NCBI RefSeq assembly: GCF_020921035.1
Contig: NC_063157.1
Coordinates: forward strand, 22,337,015-22,401,014
Origin: Rhodamnia argentea
Taxonomy: Eukaryota; Streptophyta; Magnoliopsida; Myrtales; Myrtaceae
Length of the DNA: 64,000 bases
Direction: 5' to 3'
Of this stretch, positions 45,895 through 62,388 are shown one piece after another. How positions within the stretch are numbered: position 1 is the first letter of the stretch; every line of letters begins with the position of its first letter. The position numbers and the translations under genes are program-made. The notes under the pieces were generated by a model. That model made no database searches, was not told where the DNA came from, and worked only from the letters and a program-made list of their open reading frames with translations.

Positions 45895-48116
45895 TTATTT
45901 ACTTCCCCATTTTGCTATAAGCCACAGCAAGAATATTATTAGGACGACCGCTCCGCCCACCATAACCTTCATTTGGAGATTCTGAAACCACATCTTCCTA
46001 CGCAGTTGCCTTCCTTGCCTTTGGAAAACGTCGGCCTGAAACAAAGCACATTTTTGTCCAATGAAATGAAAACTACTCGGCACCTCTCATTCATCCAATC
46101 ATAAACTCCAAGAAAAGCAAGTTTACCTGGAACTGTAGGTTCTCTGTTTTGTCAACCAGAAGTTCAATTCTTTCCCCACGGTCCAACACCTAAAGTCCAT
46201 GACGAAAGAAGCAATAGCATGAAAATATGGCCCAAAGGTCCAATGAAGACACATAACCATAGAAACACGTGCTATATTTTGCATGTTCTTTTTTTTTTTT
46301 TTGGGAACAACGGTTGCATGTGCACTTTAACAAGTAAGATTGCAAGCGTCCATACATCAAGACAGTTCCCACTCAAGGATCATCTGATCCATCACCCATG
46401 GAATGTAAGTTAGCTTTCCTCATAACATGAGGAAAAATGATTACCACATTTGATACAAGATCAATATACCTCACCTACCAACTTGATTCCTTTAATTATA
46501 CCCGAATCCCTTCATAAGTTGCAATAAACCAAAATCCATAAGACTTCTTTTCTTACAAAACTACCATACTCATACTATTTTGCTCTTAATAAGGGCTGCA
46601 CAAAAAGAGTAAGCTCTCCCCACTCCCAAGGCCGAAACTTACCGTGATTATCCTCTTCCCAAATTCTCTCTATGTGAAAATAGTAATGACAACTTACCGT
46701 GATTATCCTCCTCCCAGATTCTCTCTATGTGAAAATAGTAATGACAATTTGGCCAAAAGCAGCTCATATCTACGGAGCCAGCACCCCGTCAAAGGATCGA
46801 GTTAATGCATGCCAAGGGAAAAGTTTAATCACCATAACGTGTAATGCCCCCGGAACAAGGACAGCCCCTCTCCAGACAAATCATAAACAAAACTAGTACT
46901 TCAAGTAGTCATCTCTGCATTTAGCACATTTAATACTCCTTAATATCCAACCATTTATTGGGTTAGAAGCAAGTAAATGTATACACCGAGATTCTAACAC
47001 TAAGCATGTTCAATAACTCATCATCGAATTACTCTTTATCCACATTTTTATCAGTTGATTCCGGAGCTTGATGCAACAATTGCATATCCTCAAGATCAGA
47101 ATGGTTCATAACATTCTTTGATCATACATAAGCAATTCTTAAACCATCAATGGCACCATTAGCACTCTCACATTAATTAACCAAGCAGACCTGCTTTGTC
47201 ATGTTCTCAATGATGTCGAGCCACTAGAATCACTAAAAAGGCAACATTAAAATCCGACAATGACGAGTATCTCTCTCCAAAACTCTTTCTACTCTCGTCT
47301 GCTTCCATAAGTTCCCGTTAGCAGATTCATTTTCTGTGGTTTCCCTGATCAATCTTCATTTTCAGTTTGACTATGCTCTTCTTTGGAGCTTACAATATTT
47401 TTCTATTAAAAGGAATGTACCTTTTCAATATTGTCAACCATAATCCCTTTGACCTCTGTTATCTGAGCCTTCAATTTGGATAACTTACTCATCTCCTCTG
47501 GATGGCTCATGCAGTACTGCATATGCTCCTTAAGTCTTGGCCTGTTAAACAAAGTGACATGTTAGAGAATAATACGAGATAAAGCAGAGAAAACAAAAAA
47601 GAAACATAAGAATCGTGAGTTCATTGTATAATCACCCAAACTCTCGGTCAAGGTTGTATGCAATGCTAAAACGATCTTCAAACAAATCGTCATCCTCATC
47701 ATCACCATCTGCAAGTGGATGTGGGTCCCCACTTGCAATACTGGCACCATAACGCTGCTTAAAATCATCCTTCACCCGCTCAAGGAACACAAAAGGTACA
47801 CTTCTTCCGACAGTCTCATCAGCAACAACAAGGAAAACTGCATGGATGAAGAACATTGGTCAACCACACTGCACATGAATCAATCACATGCAAAGATAAG
47901 TTAACCAGTAAAGAAAGTATCCATACCAAAACCACCGTCTATCAGGAAGTTAAATGTGTGCCCATCACAGGAGTACGTGTACTTGCTGCTATTAGAAGGA
48001 AGCTTCTGCAAGCACTGCACAGCAATAGTACTAAAGTTTCCAGAAAACTGAGTGTGCTCTGCCAGAACAACGGTTCCCTTGGCCACAAAGCTATATATGA
48101 GGCCCTGCTGACTCAT
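45895..48116 (-). CDS. VAMP727: R-SNARE VAMP727
   Basis: Vesicle-membrane SNARE for fusion at late endosome/prevacuole and vacuole. Exons in gene order are 47927-48116, 47636-47837, 47421-47541, 46127-46189 and 45895-46035, all GT-AG and in frame for 238 residues (Arabidopsis about 240). The longin domain starts [20 protein letters not shown]. Residues about 100-118 are the acidic insertion ([20 protein letters not shown]) that sets VAMP727 apart from other VAMP7-type proteins. The SNARE motif carries the central Arg in [15 protein letters not shown]-terminal anchor of about 18 hydrophobic residues ([18 protein letters not shown]) follows. A 5' UTR intron is likely: acceptor CTGCAG|ATTTTGG, 14 bases before the ATG, and donor CTCCAG|GTTCTG at 48833. 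Confidence 0.96.
46636..46745. repeat. 55-bp tandem duplication in a VAMP727 intron
   Basis: Two adjacent copies of AACTTACCGTGATTATCCTC and what follows, at 46636 and 46691, differ at about two positions. They lie in the 1231-bp intron between exons 3 and 4. Confidence 0.88.
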
Positions 48117-50466
48117 TTATTAACCAAAATCTGCAGGTCCAGCAACCCACAAGAAGCTTCAACCAATTTGGTGATAGCAAGCTGCGGGAGTAAATAACTT
48201 ATCGAAATTAGCATAACCCATCAAACGGGACTTCAATAAAATTTCTGCTTTTTTCCCTAATGGACAAAACAAAGGCAATGTAACAAACTAGTGGGGCGGC
48301 AACAAACTCAAATAAGCATAGAGTAATGCGTATCAAATAATGCCATGATCGCATGATTCGAAAGGAAACACGGCCAACGAACTTTACTATTTCCCGTGCA
48401 AGACTCACTCCCACTCAACAAAGCGAAACGGAAGAGGGAATCACGCTATCAACTTTGCACCATCAGCTCACACACGAATCTCTTCCATCAGGCGACAATC
48501 TTGCCTAACACATGCAATCACAACACTTACAAAAACGCCGCCATCATCACAACCCAACAAAAGATGCCATCGCGACAACACTTTCAAGCAAATCTCAACT
48601 CGGGGTTTGTTAACCGAGAAAAAACGCAAGAATTCCGCGGTACCCGAGAGCCCTATCTTCCCAATCGCACATAAATTCCCTGACACTGGTGCCCAGAATT
48701 TATCAACTTCGAAGAAGAAGGGACTTTCCAAAGACAAGCGAAATCAAGGGCAACCAGATTCAGATAACAGCATAAAGCTTGAGATTAAGATGAACAACAT
48801 GGTGAAGGTAATTGGAGGGAGCAGAGACAGAACCTGGAGATGCTTCGCGGAGAAGGCGAGAGATAGAGGGAGGAAGTTCCAACGACTTGGTGGAGGAGAT
48901 ATGGATCGTGCTGAAATTTCCGTAGTTCTCAAGCGTTTTTTTTTTCTGTATTTTCTTATTTTTAATTTCTTCTTTCTTCCACTTTGCCTTTTTTTTTTTG
49001 CCATTTTTGCCCTCCGTCTCCATCTCTTGTGATGGAATCGAGATCCTGATCCTTAGCTCGACGTAAACGATGGGAGGGCCCTACGGACTTTTTGGTCCGC
49101 CCGGGCCTAGATGGGCCAGCATCATGTCAACTCCATCCAATCATCCCTTCTTCTGTTGCATTATCATCGTTATTACCATTATAAGTAATGGTCGGAAATC
49201 CACATCATCATTCATGCCAATCGCGACATCCTGTCGGCTTCGCGTCGCCGGGGACCGCCTCCACAGTTGCGCCAGGACGGATGCAAGCCGAGGGTCCTCG
49301 GACTCACGCTCGAAAGGCGAGATCAAAGCTGCACCACCGCTGACGGATCGACCCATGGGGCGCCCGTGAGGTGATTTGACTTCCACTTGCCACTTTAGTT
49401 TCCAGGCCAAATTTCACAGTGAATGACATTCTTCTCACATAAAACAAGAAGAGTAGAGAGGGTGGCCTGCGTTCCGGAAACATCGCCGGCCTTTCCTCTC
49501 CGCGGGGGAGGTTCCAGCAACTCTTCACGGTACCTATGTGTACAGATTTCGCACTCCGAATCATCAGTATTCACGGATCGGCTTAGTAAAGGTGGTTTTT
49601 TTTTTTTTAAGGAAAAGGAAAAGAAAAAGAAGGTTGAAAGGATTGCTTTTGCTTGTTATGTTTCTGGAAAATTTGAAAGATATGCTCTTGAAAATACAAA
49701 TGTGAGAAACTTCAAGCATGACTATTGCAGATGGGGAAAAAAAAAACCAGAAAAACGGCGCCTGCAAACAAATTAATGCAAGAAAAACTCCACATCCCCA
49801 CCCAAAACCATTTCAGGGGACAACATAGGAGAAAAAAAAATCCAAGAATGCCTCGACAAGTAAGAATTAACAGGGCAGTTCTGGCGAAAGAATACCAACC
49901 CATGCTTAAATTTACCAGTTACTACAGAACAACGCAAATCTCAGAGCAGACAAGACACGCCCTGGAGACTCACAGATCAATATCCTCTCATCTCAGTTGC
50001 CCATTGTTTCCAAAACTGGCAACACAAATGCAAGATCTCATGCGACCAAGCCGCCCTACTCGGTGACCCAACACCATATTGCGATTGCAACAGAGCTTTC
50101 ACATGAACAACACACTTCAAGTGCACGTACGAGGTAAATCATCAAAGTTCACAAGCAAGCACATATTGGCAAAAGGAAAGAAGACCCTTTTAAAGTTACA
50201 TGAAGTCATTGATACACCGGGACACTTCCCTTGGGAACGGCCAAAATGAGAATTTTCTGCCCCCGGGGATCAGAATCCCATGGCTTATCGAACAAGTTTT
50301 TCTTATTTCTTCAAAATCAGACGAATTTGAAGAATGGTATAAAACAGGTCATAACATTTGATAAGAGTGGGAGATGGAACGCAAACAACGCCGTACCATC
50401 CCCGTCTTGAATAATCTTCAGATTGCACCGAAATAGCCCTGCTGAATCTGCAGAGCCATTTGGTAA
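48117..50466. other. VAMP727 leader region and intergenic DNA
   Basis: 48130-48116 and about 48834-48930 are probable VAMP727 5' UTR exons with an intron between them. A T-rich tract (48935-49010) and mixed DNA follow. The stretch up to 50466 includes the probable 3' UTR of the AMMECR1-type gene. An open frame of about 117 codons at 49423-49776 is lysine-rich from A-runs and is not convincing. Confidence 0.45.
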
Positions 50467-54917
<4,451 letters not shown>

Positions 54918-56723
54918 CTTCTTCCTACTCCTTCTCCTCCTCTCACACCGCTCGCGAAATCGAGGATGCCTCTACCCCCGCGACGACGACGACCACCCAC
55001 CGCGACCGACCACCGCCACGACCACCACACCACAGCCCACCGATGATCGCAGTGACGGCACGAATTCGTCAAAGATCGGAATCGGATTGCTTCACCGATT
55101 GAAAGAGCAAAGAAAGCGACTTGCTTTTCGGTGGAGCAGGGGCGATAGATTGAGGTTCCGTGCACATGTAATAAAGACAAAAGGAGCTCTTCTCAGGGGG
55201 AAAAATTAAAAGAAAAAAGGGGTAATTATCATCCTTAAAACATTTTAAAATGCCGAAAAAAATATGATGGCCCAACAGCAACAGAGATACTAATAAAATT
55301 TTTATAGCATCCTCAAATGTTACCGACACGTTTAAAATTTATAGAAAAATAAAGTTATTTAGAAATTATGAACTTGAAATCCTTTCAAGAAACAAAAACC
55401 TTATTTGAGTATCATGTAAAGTGATTTTAACTGCGATCTTTATTCATTTTTAAAGATTTTGGTTATTAAAAATTTAATTATATAACATTTTTTGATAAAT
55501 AATTAAAAATTACTATAGAATTCATTTATTTAAGAATTTCTGACTTATAACATATTATTATTCTTATCATTATTCAAATGCAATTATGCTAAGCAAAGAA
55601 ATTTCATGTATATTTTAATGTTTAAGAATAAAACGTAAAGGTGAAGGAACAAGAAAAAAAATAGATTTATGTCACAAACATGAACGTCACGGATGGTGCT
55701 GTCTCGCTGTGAACGCGATTTGCATGGTCAATGATTGCAATGATGTACATATCAAATCACTGGTTTTTTTCATTTCTCTTTATTGGATACTCTTATAATC
55801 TCAAAGGCACCGATACTCTCGTAATCCCTGACTTTCTACTGAAACGCAACAAATCACAGCGTTTAACAAATCTCAATTTGGACGATTATAATTTCTTACT
55901 TTTCCATCCAACGATAGTCCGCCGGACCATAGACAGACCCTTTCCTTATCGACCCAAAATAGAAGCAAAAAAAAAAAAAAAGGAAGAAGAAGAAGAAGCT
56001 TGAGGGCGACGAATTTGACTTTTCGTCCGTCGTCTTTCGGCTTTGGTGCCGCTTTAGGGGGGTTTCCTCTGACTCTCTTTCATGTTGACAGAGGTAGAAT
56101 GCAACTCCTGGTGAAGGAAATCTTTACTTGGCTCAAAAGCTTTTAACGGAGAGTCCAAGCAATGATATAAAGGCCAAAAAACAAATGTTGTCGGACCACA
56201 CTTCAAAGCATCAAATTTCTTCCCAAACGGGATTATAAGACAGTTGTTAAGGAAACTTACGGACAGTTTCACATCTAAGACACTTCGATCCTAGGAAATA
56301 GTCAATGAGCATCAAACATCCCACACAAAGCGGTACCCCAGTGGACGAAAGGCCTAGCATGAAACTTACCAGGGTAGAGAAGAAGTATTACATCGAACTA
56401 CCCCAAGGCACCTGCGCAACCCATGAAGGAAACTGATGACCATGCACGAAGCAGTAAATCCCGACACCAAGGCCAAGGTGCCGGGGACTGGTGAAGATGG
56501 GTTGGTGCATCCGAATCGCAGCCCAGATCCATGCAACTATCAGGCCTCAAACCTCGAAAAATTTCGTGATCATGAGACTAAATATAAGGTCAGTGTCCTT
56601 CTCCATCCGCTCGCCACACCAATCAATAGTAGTCTCCAACAAAGGTGCACCTTTTACAGTGCCTTCCGAAAACAAGGACTAGAATCTATTGTTATTGCGA
56701 TGACAAGAGGCGAAAAGAGAGAC
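54918..56723. other. Intergenic, no gene recognised
   Basis: The 5' flank of the AMMECR1-type gene (proline/arginine-rich random frames at 54950-55050) is followed by a strongly AT-rich stretch (55300-55660) and mixed DNA at 56040-56700. The last part probably includes the 3' UTR of the MMTAG2-like gene. The frames at 56436-56732 show no family motif. Confidence 0.4.
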
Positions 56724-57714
56724 TTAGTCTGACTCTGAATCATGTCTCTTCTTCCCCTTGTGCTTACGGTGTTTCTTGTCTTCAGAATCACGAGTATGTC
56801 TTTTCTCGCGCTTCTCATGCTTTTCGCGCTTCTTCTCCTCCCGCCTCCTCTTCTTCCTGCTACGTTCGTCCTCAGACTCCTCACTGGAATCTGCCTTCCT
56901 TGCTGATGAGTCAGGAGCAGGAGCAGGAGCAGGAGCAACAACCTTCTCTATGCCAGCTGAAACTTCCAGTTGACTGGGTTGAACAGAATTTGATTCTTCC
57001 CAGGGACGAGGCAGTCTGCAGATGGACACACCGATAGAACTACGGTTAACCAATTATAAAACAAATAGAGTAAAAGGTTGTGATGAACATATTTACATGA
57101 TGGTAACAACCAACTTCACAGAATAAGTAGAAACATTAGGTCGAGTTGTGGGTCTTCATAACAGGCAAAAAAGGACATCACACAAAATTACAAAATTTCC
57201 ACCAAAATAAAAGCTATCTCATGTTGTTTGGGTTCTTCGGGGAAAAAAACTGTGTTATCTGGATTCAGACTGCGACATCCTGTCTATAGGCAAAAGCAGG
57301 AATCAGGTCCCAACTCCAATCATATCTTTGATCATTATTTCCTGCCAAAGTCTCAGAGTATCAATTGAAAAGATAATCTTAATGGCAAACTATAAATCGG
57401 AGTGTGCATCCCCCAAATTTACTGCACCAAACAGATCAGATTCCTTCCAGCACCAAATATGACTATAGATGATTAGGAAGAGACTAGGCTAAGTTGAAGG
57501 CTTCTTGAAACTAAGTGAAAAGTTTGCCCAGGCCTCAGTTTAGCCAACTTTTTTCTTTTATGGGGAAAGACAGATGGGATTGGGACCGGCACAATTCACG
57601 AATTCTAATGGACACCTACCAGTTTTTTCTTTGCTTCAAATTACTGGAAATCATTTTGAGACCAGCAAAAAAAAAAATACATCAATTTTTACCTTTCATG
57701 AAATAATATATGCA

Positions 57715-57750
<36 letters not shown>

Positions 57751-58048
57751 TCCCTCTCCCTCTCCCTCTCCCTCTCCCTCCCTCCCTCTCCCCCTCCCTC
57801 TCTCTCTCTCCCCCTCCCTCTCCCTCCCTCCCTCTCTCCCTCCCTCTCCCTCCCTCCCTCTCTCTCCCCCTCCCTCTCCCTCCCTCCCTCTCTCTCTCTC
57901 TCTCTCGCTCTCTCCCCCTCCCTCTCTCTCTCTCCCCCTCCCTCTCTGTCTCTCTCCCCCTCCCTCCCTCTCTCCCTGCCCCTCCCTCCCTCTCCCTGCC
58001 CCTCCCTCCCCTCTCTCTCCCCCTCCCTCCCTCCCTCCCTCCCTCCCT

Positions 58049-58097
<49 letters not shown>

Positions 58098-59649
58098 CCT
58101 CCCTCTCTCTCCCTCCCTCCCTCCCTCCCTCCCTCTCTCTCTCTCTGAGCACGATGAGGATCGCCACTGTCGTGAATTTCGACCTTCGACAGTTTCTATG
58201 TGTATCATCTGCAATTATAATGAAAAATTCATGATTATTTAATTCACTAAACATGTACCTAGAGAAACCCAGACCATCTACACGTGCTGCTTCAGCATGA
58301 CCTCCACCCAAATCCTCTGCGGTCGAACCTCGCTTCACCAGTTCTTTCAGCTCCTGCTTATCAAGTCGACTTCCTAGGTTCTTGTTAGCGCGCTTAGGAG
58401 CTAATCCAAGCGCCTCCCTCATTGCCTGCTCCTCTTGTTCTTTGATTCTTTTTATCTCTTCCCTAGCGGCCTCCATATCTGCTGCCTCTGATGTTTTATC
58501 CCTGGCATACCAGTGCAGGTCCTTCCCTGTTTGAATTAGTTAAATGAAAGGCAGTGTTATTAAAGATGGCTTAACTTAAACCAACCCAAAGAAAATCCTC
58601 TTAGCATGGCATCACTTCAACAGTTAAATTCTTTGATGCCATCCATATGTAGGCCGAAGCTTCTAAAAAATGAGTATATGAAAGGAAGGACTAATCGGAA
58701 GAAGCGTAGACTGAGTCTTAGTAGAAACTTGCTCGTTCAGACGGGATTCCAACCAGATAAAAGCACATCTTATTCACTGAACGGCAAGCCATGTTCTTCA
58801 CTATGTATAGGTTTTCGCTACAAACATGCCTGACGGCACAAACAAAAATTAACATAGCCAATTGAGGCATCCCTCACAATAGAGTATCCAATACAACGGG
58901 GAAAAGAACATCTGTATGAAAGTCTACACGGACCAAGCTAGTTACTCCAGTACTGCATTGAAAGATGAGATGACATGCAATCGGAAGTAATGAAACAATC
59001 AGCATGAGAAAATTGTATCCTCTTTTTGTTACTCTCGACTGCAAATTACATGCTGATGGGTATCATCAAGCGTATTTTTTCCAAATAGAAAAGAAGCCAA
59101 AGTATTGATTTCTTCGGTTATGTAAACCTAACTTGAACCGACACTAAATGCTCTCCTATTTGGTTTGGAAGGGTTACTAAAGGAGAAGAAATCGAGTGAA
59201 ACCACCAAAACACCATATTGACTTACCTTTCTGCCATCTCCCCACAGGTGCCTTTAAACTGTGACCGATATAGTTCTCTCGATGTTTGTCGGCCTTAACG
59301 TCTTCCCAGCTGAATTCTGCAGGTCATGCACAAAAAACACATCATTAAAAAGAAGCATTGAAATCATCCTCTTAAAAGACAAACAGGCTCATTCTGCACA
59401 AAATTCCCGCCGTAAAGGGTGACGAGAACGTAATGAGCGAATTTGCAACTACCCATACCACCAATTGGCGCGAGCGTCTACATAATCAGCCGAAAAGCAA
59501 GGCGTATCGATTCAAACAATTAGGGTTTTTATGAATCTCAGGCCATCACATTCGCATCCCGCAAGCCAGAACCAAAACAAATCGAAAACCAATAATTCTA
59601 TGGTTAGGTCACCGCGGGCAGCCAAAAGCTGAAGAGATGATGCAGACAC

Positions 59650-59680
<31 letters not shown>

Positions 59681-59731
59681 GGGCTTACGATCTCGGCCAC
59701 CGCGAACGCCGCCTCTGGTGGGATGATACAT
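56724..59731 (-). CDS. MMTAG2-like nuclear protein
   Basis: Homologue of multiple myeloma tumor-associated protein 2, a nuclear protein of uncertain role. Exons in gene order are 59689-59731, 59227-59316, 58259-58526 and 56724-57015, in phase for 230 residues. The MMtag domain is complete: [20 protein letters not shown], then [32 protein letters not shown] and a conserved helix ([20 protein letters not shown], then ALGLAPKR). The C-terminal third is low-complexity: an alternating Ala-Pro patch, acidic DSSEESEDE, then Arg/Lys/Glu-rich sequence suited to nuclear import. Intron 3 (1243 bp) contains the 430-bp pyrimidine tract, and intron 1 begins with a CT repeat in the sense direction. Confidence 0.93.
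57717..58146. repeat. 430-bp CT/CCCT polypyrimidine tract
   Basis: An almost pure pyrimidine strand made of CT, CCCT and CCCTCT units, with only about four G interruptions. It is intronic in the MMTAG2-like gene, whose sense strand is therefore polypurine. Long open frames across it encode only Ser/Leu/Pro or Arg/Glu/Gly and are not genes. Confidence 0.97.
59650..59682. repeat. (GA)n microsatellite next to a splice donor
   Basis: About 16 GA units with one C interruption. In the sense of the MMTAG2-like gene it is a CT repeat starting about six bases into intron 1. Confidence 0.95.
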
Positions 59732-60004
59732 GGTTCAAACTTCAAAGGAGGTCGTCTGAGTCGAGGAAGATGGGATGCAATCGTGCTCTTCGCCGCTTCT
59801 CGTAGACGAGCTTTGAAGAAGTCGGAGGTCAGAACTCAGAACTCGATTGGCCTCTGCCTCGCCGAGTAAATCCTGTTTCAGCTCGGGCTTTTCGTTTCGT
59901 CTCTTTCAGCGAGATAAAACGATGGGGGCAAAAGAGAGAAGACGAAGGTGAAAAACTAGAAGGTCACAGCGGAAAATTTAAATAAAGGCACGAAGTTCCG
60001 ATAT

Positions 60005-60285
60005 TTTTTCAAATAAGAATTTGAAGCAGATATCATTTTAAAGAAAGAGATGACCTAAGATACTTTTATCATTTTATATTTTTTTGATTTTGTTTCCTTT
60101 CATTCTTGTTATTTATTTTCTCTACCGGGGCCGATGAGGGCTCGCCAACAATTGACAAGGGCCGACGAGGGCTCGCCGACGGCTGGTGACCTTGCCCGGA
60201 ATCCTCACCATGACAAAAATATTATTGGTAAAGCTCTTCTTTAAAACAATAAGGTCACTTAATGCTCTTATTTGAAAATTTCCAA
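60005..60285. repeat. MITE-like element with inverted ends and GC-rich core
   Basis: TTTTCAAATAAGAATTTGAA at the left end matches the reverse complement of the right end (CTCTTATTTGAAAATTTCC) with a few mismatches, and pairing continues through ATTTTAAAGAAAGAG. The core (60125-60200) repeats GGGCCGA-GAGGGCTCGCC. No coding capacity. Confidence 0.55.
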
Positions 60286-60680
60286 AAGATAATGACGTAA
60301 ATGGTTTTTATACTTTGGCTCGATAGTTAATGTGATCATCGAACTATTAATTTGTTCAATATGATCTCTGAATTTAGGTTTAATGTGCAATGCAATCCTC
60401 AAATTTTTAACTTATTTATTATGGTCATATTCAAACTAGTCCCTAGCTTATATGAAGAAGATAACCAATGTCATATTAATTTAAAAATTTAGAGATAATA
60501 TTATATATTTTCTCATGGTTTAAAAACTAGTGTGAAATTTACCAAAAGTTTAGGAATCACGTCGAATAAATTAAAATTTTAAAGATAACTTTGCATGTTG
60601 GATTAAAGTTTAAAAATCATATTGAATAAATTAAAATTTTATAAAAACGTATTACATATTAAATCATAGTAGGAGGATCA
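60286..60680. repeat. Fold-back repeat, same family as 35726-36149
   Basis: The left arm begins ATAATGACGTAAATGGTTTTT and the right arm ends GGAGGATCATTTATGTTTTT; these are inverted copies. Internal phrases AATTTGTTCAATATGATC and GAATAAATTAAAATTTTA match the other copies. More eroded than the copy at 35726. Confidence 0.6.
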
Positions 60681-60956
60681 TTTATGTTTTTCTTTTCAAT
60701 ATTAAACGATAATAAAACTCCGACCAAAAAAAAAAAACGATAATAAAACAAAATCAGCAAAAGAGAGAATCCGTGGACCGGACCGGAGTAAGAACCCGGC
60801 CCAACACCCAAACGGCTCCAACCGGACCGAGTTTCCTTATTTTGCTGGTGACCCCACACTCGCCTGCTACTCATTCATCACTCGGTAGTCAGGTCAGGTT
60901 CTTCGAATTCGAACGAGAGAATCAGTCGTGGACGGTCGTCGGAGAGGAAGACAGAA

Positions 60957-62388
60957 ATGGCGATGAGATCTGCAGTGAGCAGAGCGAGCGTTAACCGGCT
61001 CGCCGAATCAGCTCGTGGAGCGACTCGTTTCTTCAGCGACGGGAAGAAGATCCTCAGCGAAGAGGAACGCGCCGCCGAGAACGTCTACTTTCAGGTCTCA
61101 ATTTTTTTTCTGTTCGATCTTCGATTTTTCATTCTCGTTGCCTCGATCTCCGGGTAATCCGAGAGCGAATGCGTTTCTGAGATTGGTAACAGCGATCTTT
61201 TAGGTCCTCGTTCTGCTTGTTGCCTCCTTTGATGTTGCTAGTGTGTGAAACTACCTCGGACAGCAATATGTGGAACCTGTGGGGTTTTAAGAAGCTATAT
61301 GTGGATTTTGGTATCGTTTCTTTACTTGATATATTGCGTCTGATTGTTGCTTGAATGTGCTTTGACTTCGTGAAGAAAATGGAGAGGGAGAGGCTGGAAA
61401 AGCTGAAGCGTAAGGCCGAGAAAGAGAAGGCGGAGACGGAAAAAGAAGCCGCCGAGAAGGTTAGCTTGGTCGTCACCTTTTCATGAGATTCTCTGCTCCA
61501 ATGTGAATCCAATTTGCTTTGATTCAGTTATGCATTTATGCATGGAATGGCTTGGAGAAATGGGTAGTTTGAGCTCAGTATAGGCATCATGAATCGTGGC
61601 TTTCCTTCCACTTCCTTTCTATCCATTTCCCTCCTAACTTGAATTACCAAACAAAAGTTAAACTTTGGTCTGCGTCATTCCTTTTCCACTCCTGATGACG
61701 CCAAGCCCATTTCTGTAGTTTTTTTTTTTTTAAGGGCCGTTCCGACCATAGCTATGGTGGTTGTTGAGTGAATATCTGTAGCAAAAAAAGCTTTAGGTAC
61801 TGGAAGCAATTTCGGTTGCCTAAGTTACATTGAACAACTCGTCTGCTAAATCTGGCATTATTAGTTTGCTCTAATTGGCATGCACGTCGATCACTAGAGG
61901 TGACTCCCCATTAGTTCCCCCTTATGAATGAAAATTAACGTCTGAGAATAGTAGGATTTTGTTTGGAAGAAACACTATATTCTGTGTGCATTCATCTGGT
62001 GCTTTTTATTCCTGGAATGATGCATTGGGGTGTATAGCCACATAGAGTTAGTTTCATCTCAACTGCATGGCTATTACGGCTATAAGGAAGAAACGATCGC
62101 TAGTGGTGACTACCTATTAATTCCCTCTTATGAATGAAAAGTAATGTCTGAGAATAGTAGGATTTTGTTTGGAAGAAACACTATTTTCTGTGTGCATTCA
62201 TCTGGTGCTTTCATTCCTGGAACAATGTATTGGGGTATATAGCCACATAGAGCTGGTTTCATCTTGACTGGAACCAGAAGAGCAAGTTGCACTGGGGCAT
62301 CCCTGTTAGTAGTATGCTGTATGTTGATCTCGCCTGTACGTTGTGAATTTTGTATTTTGTCTTTTGACAGGATGGATCGGAAGCATAG
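60957..62388 (+). CDS. Mitochondrial ATPase inhibitor factor IF1-like
   Basis: Small inhibitor of the mitochondrial F1Fo-ATP synthase that blocks ATP hydrolysis. Exons 60957-61094, 61376-61459 and 62371-62388 give 79 residues. The N-terminal 25 or so residues (MAMRSAVSRASVNRLAES and on) are Arg/Ser/Ala-rich with no acids until Glu17, as in a presequence. The inhibitory core is FFSDGKKILSEEERAAENVY, then KMERERLEKLKRKAEKEKAE, a charged helix likely to form a coiled coil. It resembles the Arabidopsis protein At2g27730. The last exon codes for only DGSEA and stop (18 nt), placed from the acceptor TTGACAG|GAT; if that splice is wrong, only the tail changes. Confidence 0.85.
61889..62280. repeat. 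About 190-bp direct duplication in the IF1 intron
   Basis: Two copies start GATCxCTAGxGGTGACT at about 61889 and 62095, offset 206 bases, and run to about 62075 and 62280. Shared phrases include GAGAATAGTAGGATTTTG and TGTGCATTCATCTGGTGC. About a tenth of positions differ. Confidence 0.85.

Noticed and set aside
49423-49776. 117-codon frame with lysine runs
   Set aside because: Driven by A-runs, with no conserved pattern.
57574-58476. Open frames of 170-260 codons on both strands encoding Ser/Leu/Pro or Arg/Glu/Gly repeats
   Set aside because: They are translations of the CT microsatellite. Only the first ~75 codons of the - strand frame (58476-58259) are real, as exon 3 of the MMTAG2-like gene.
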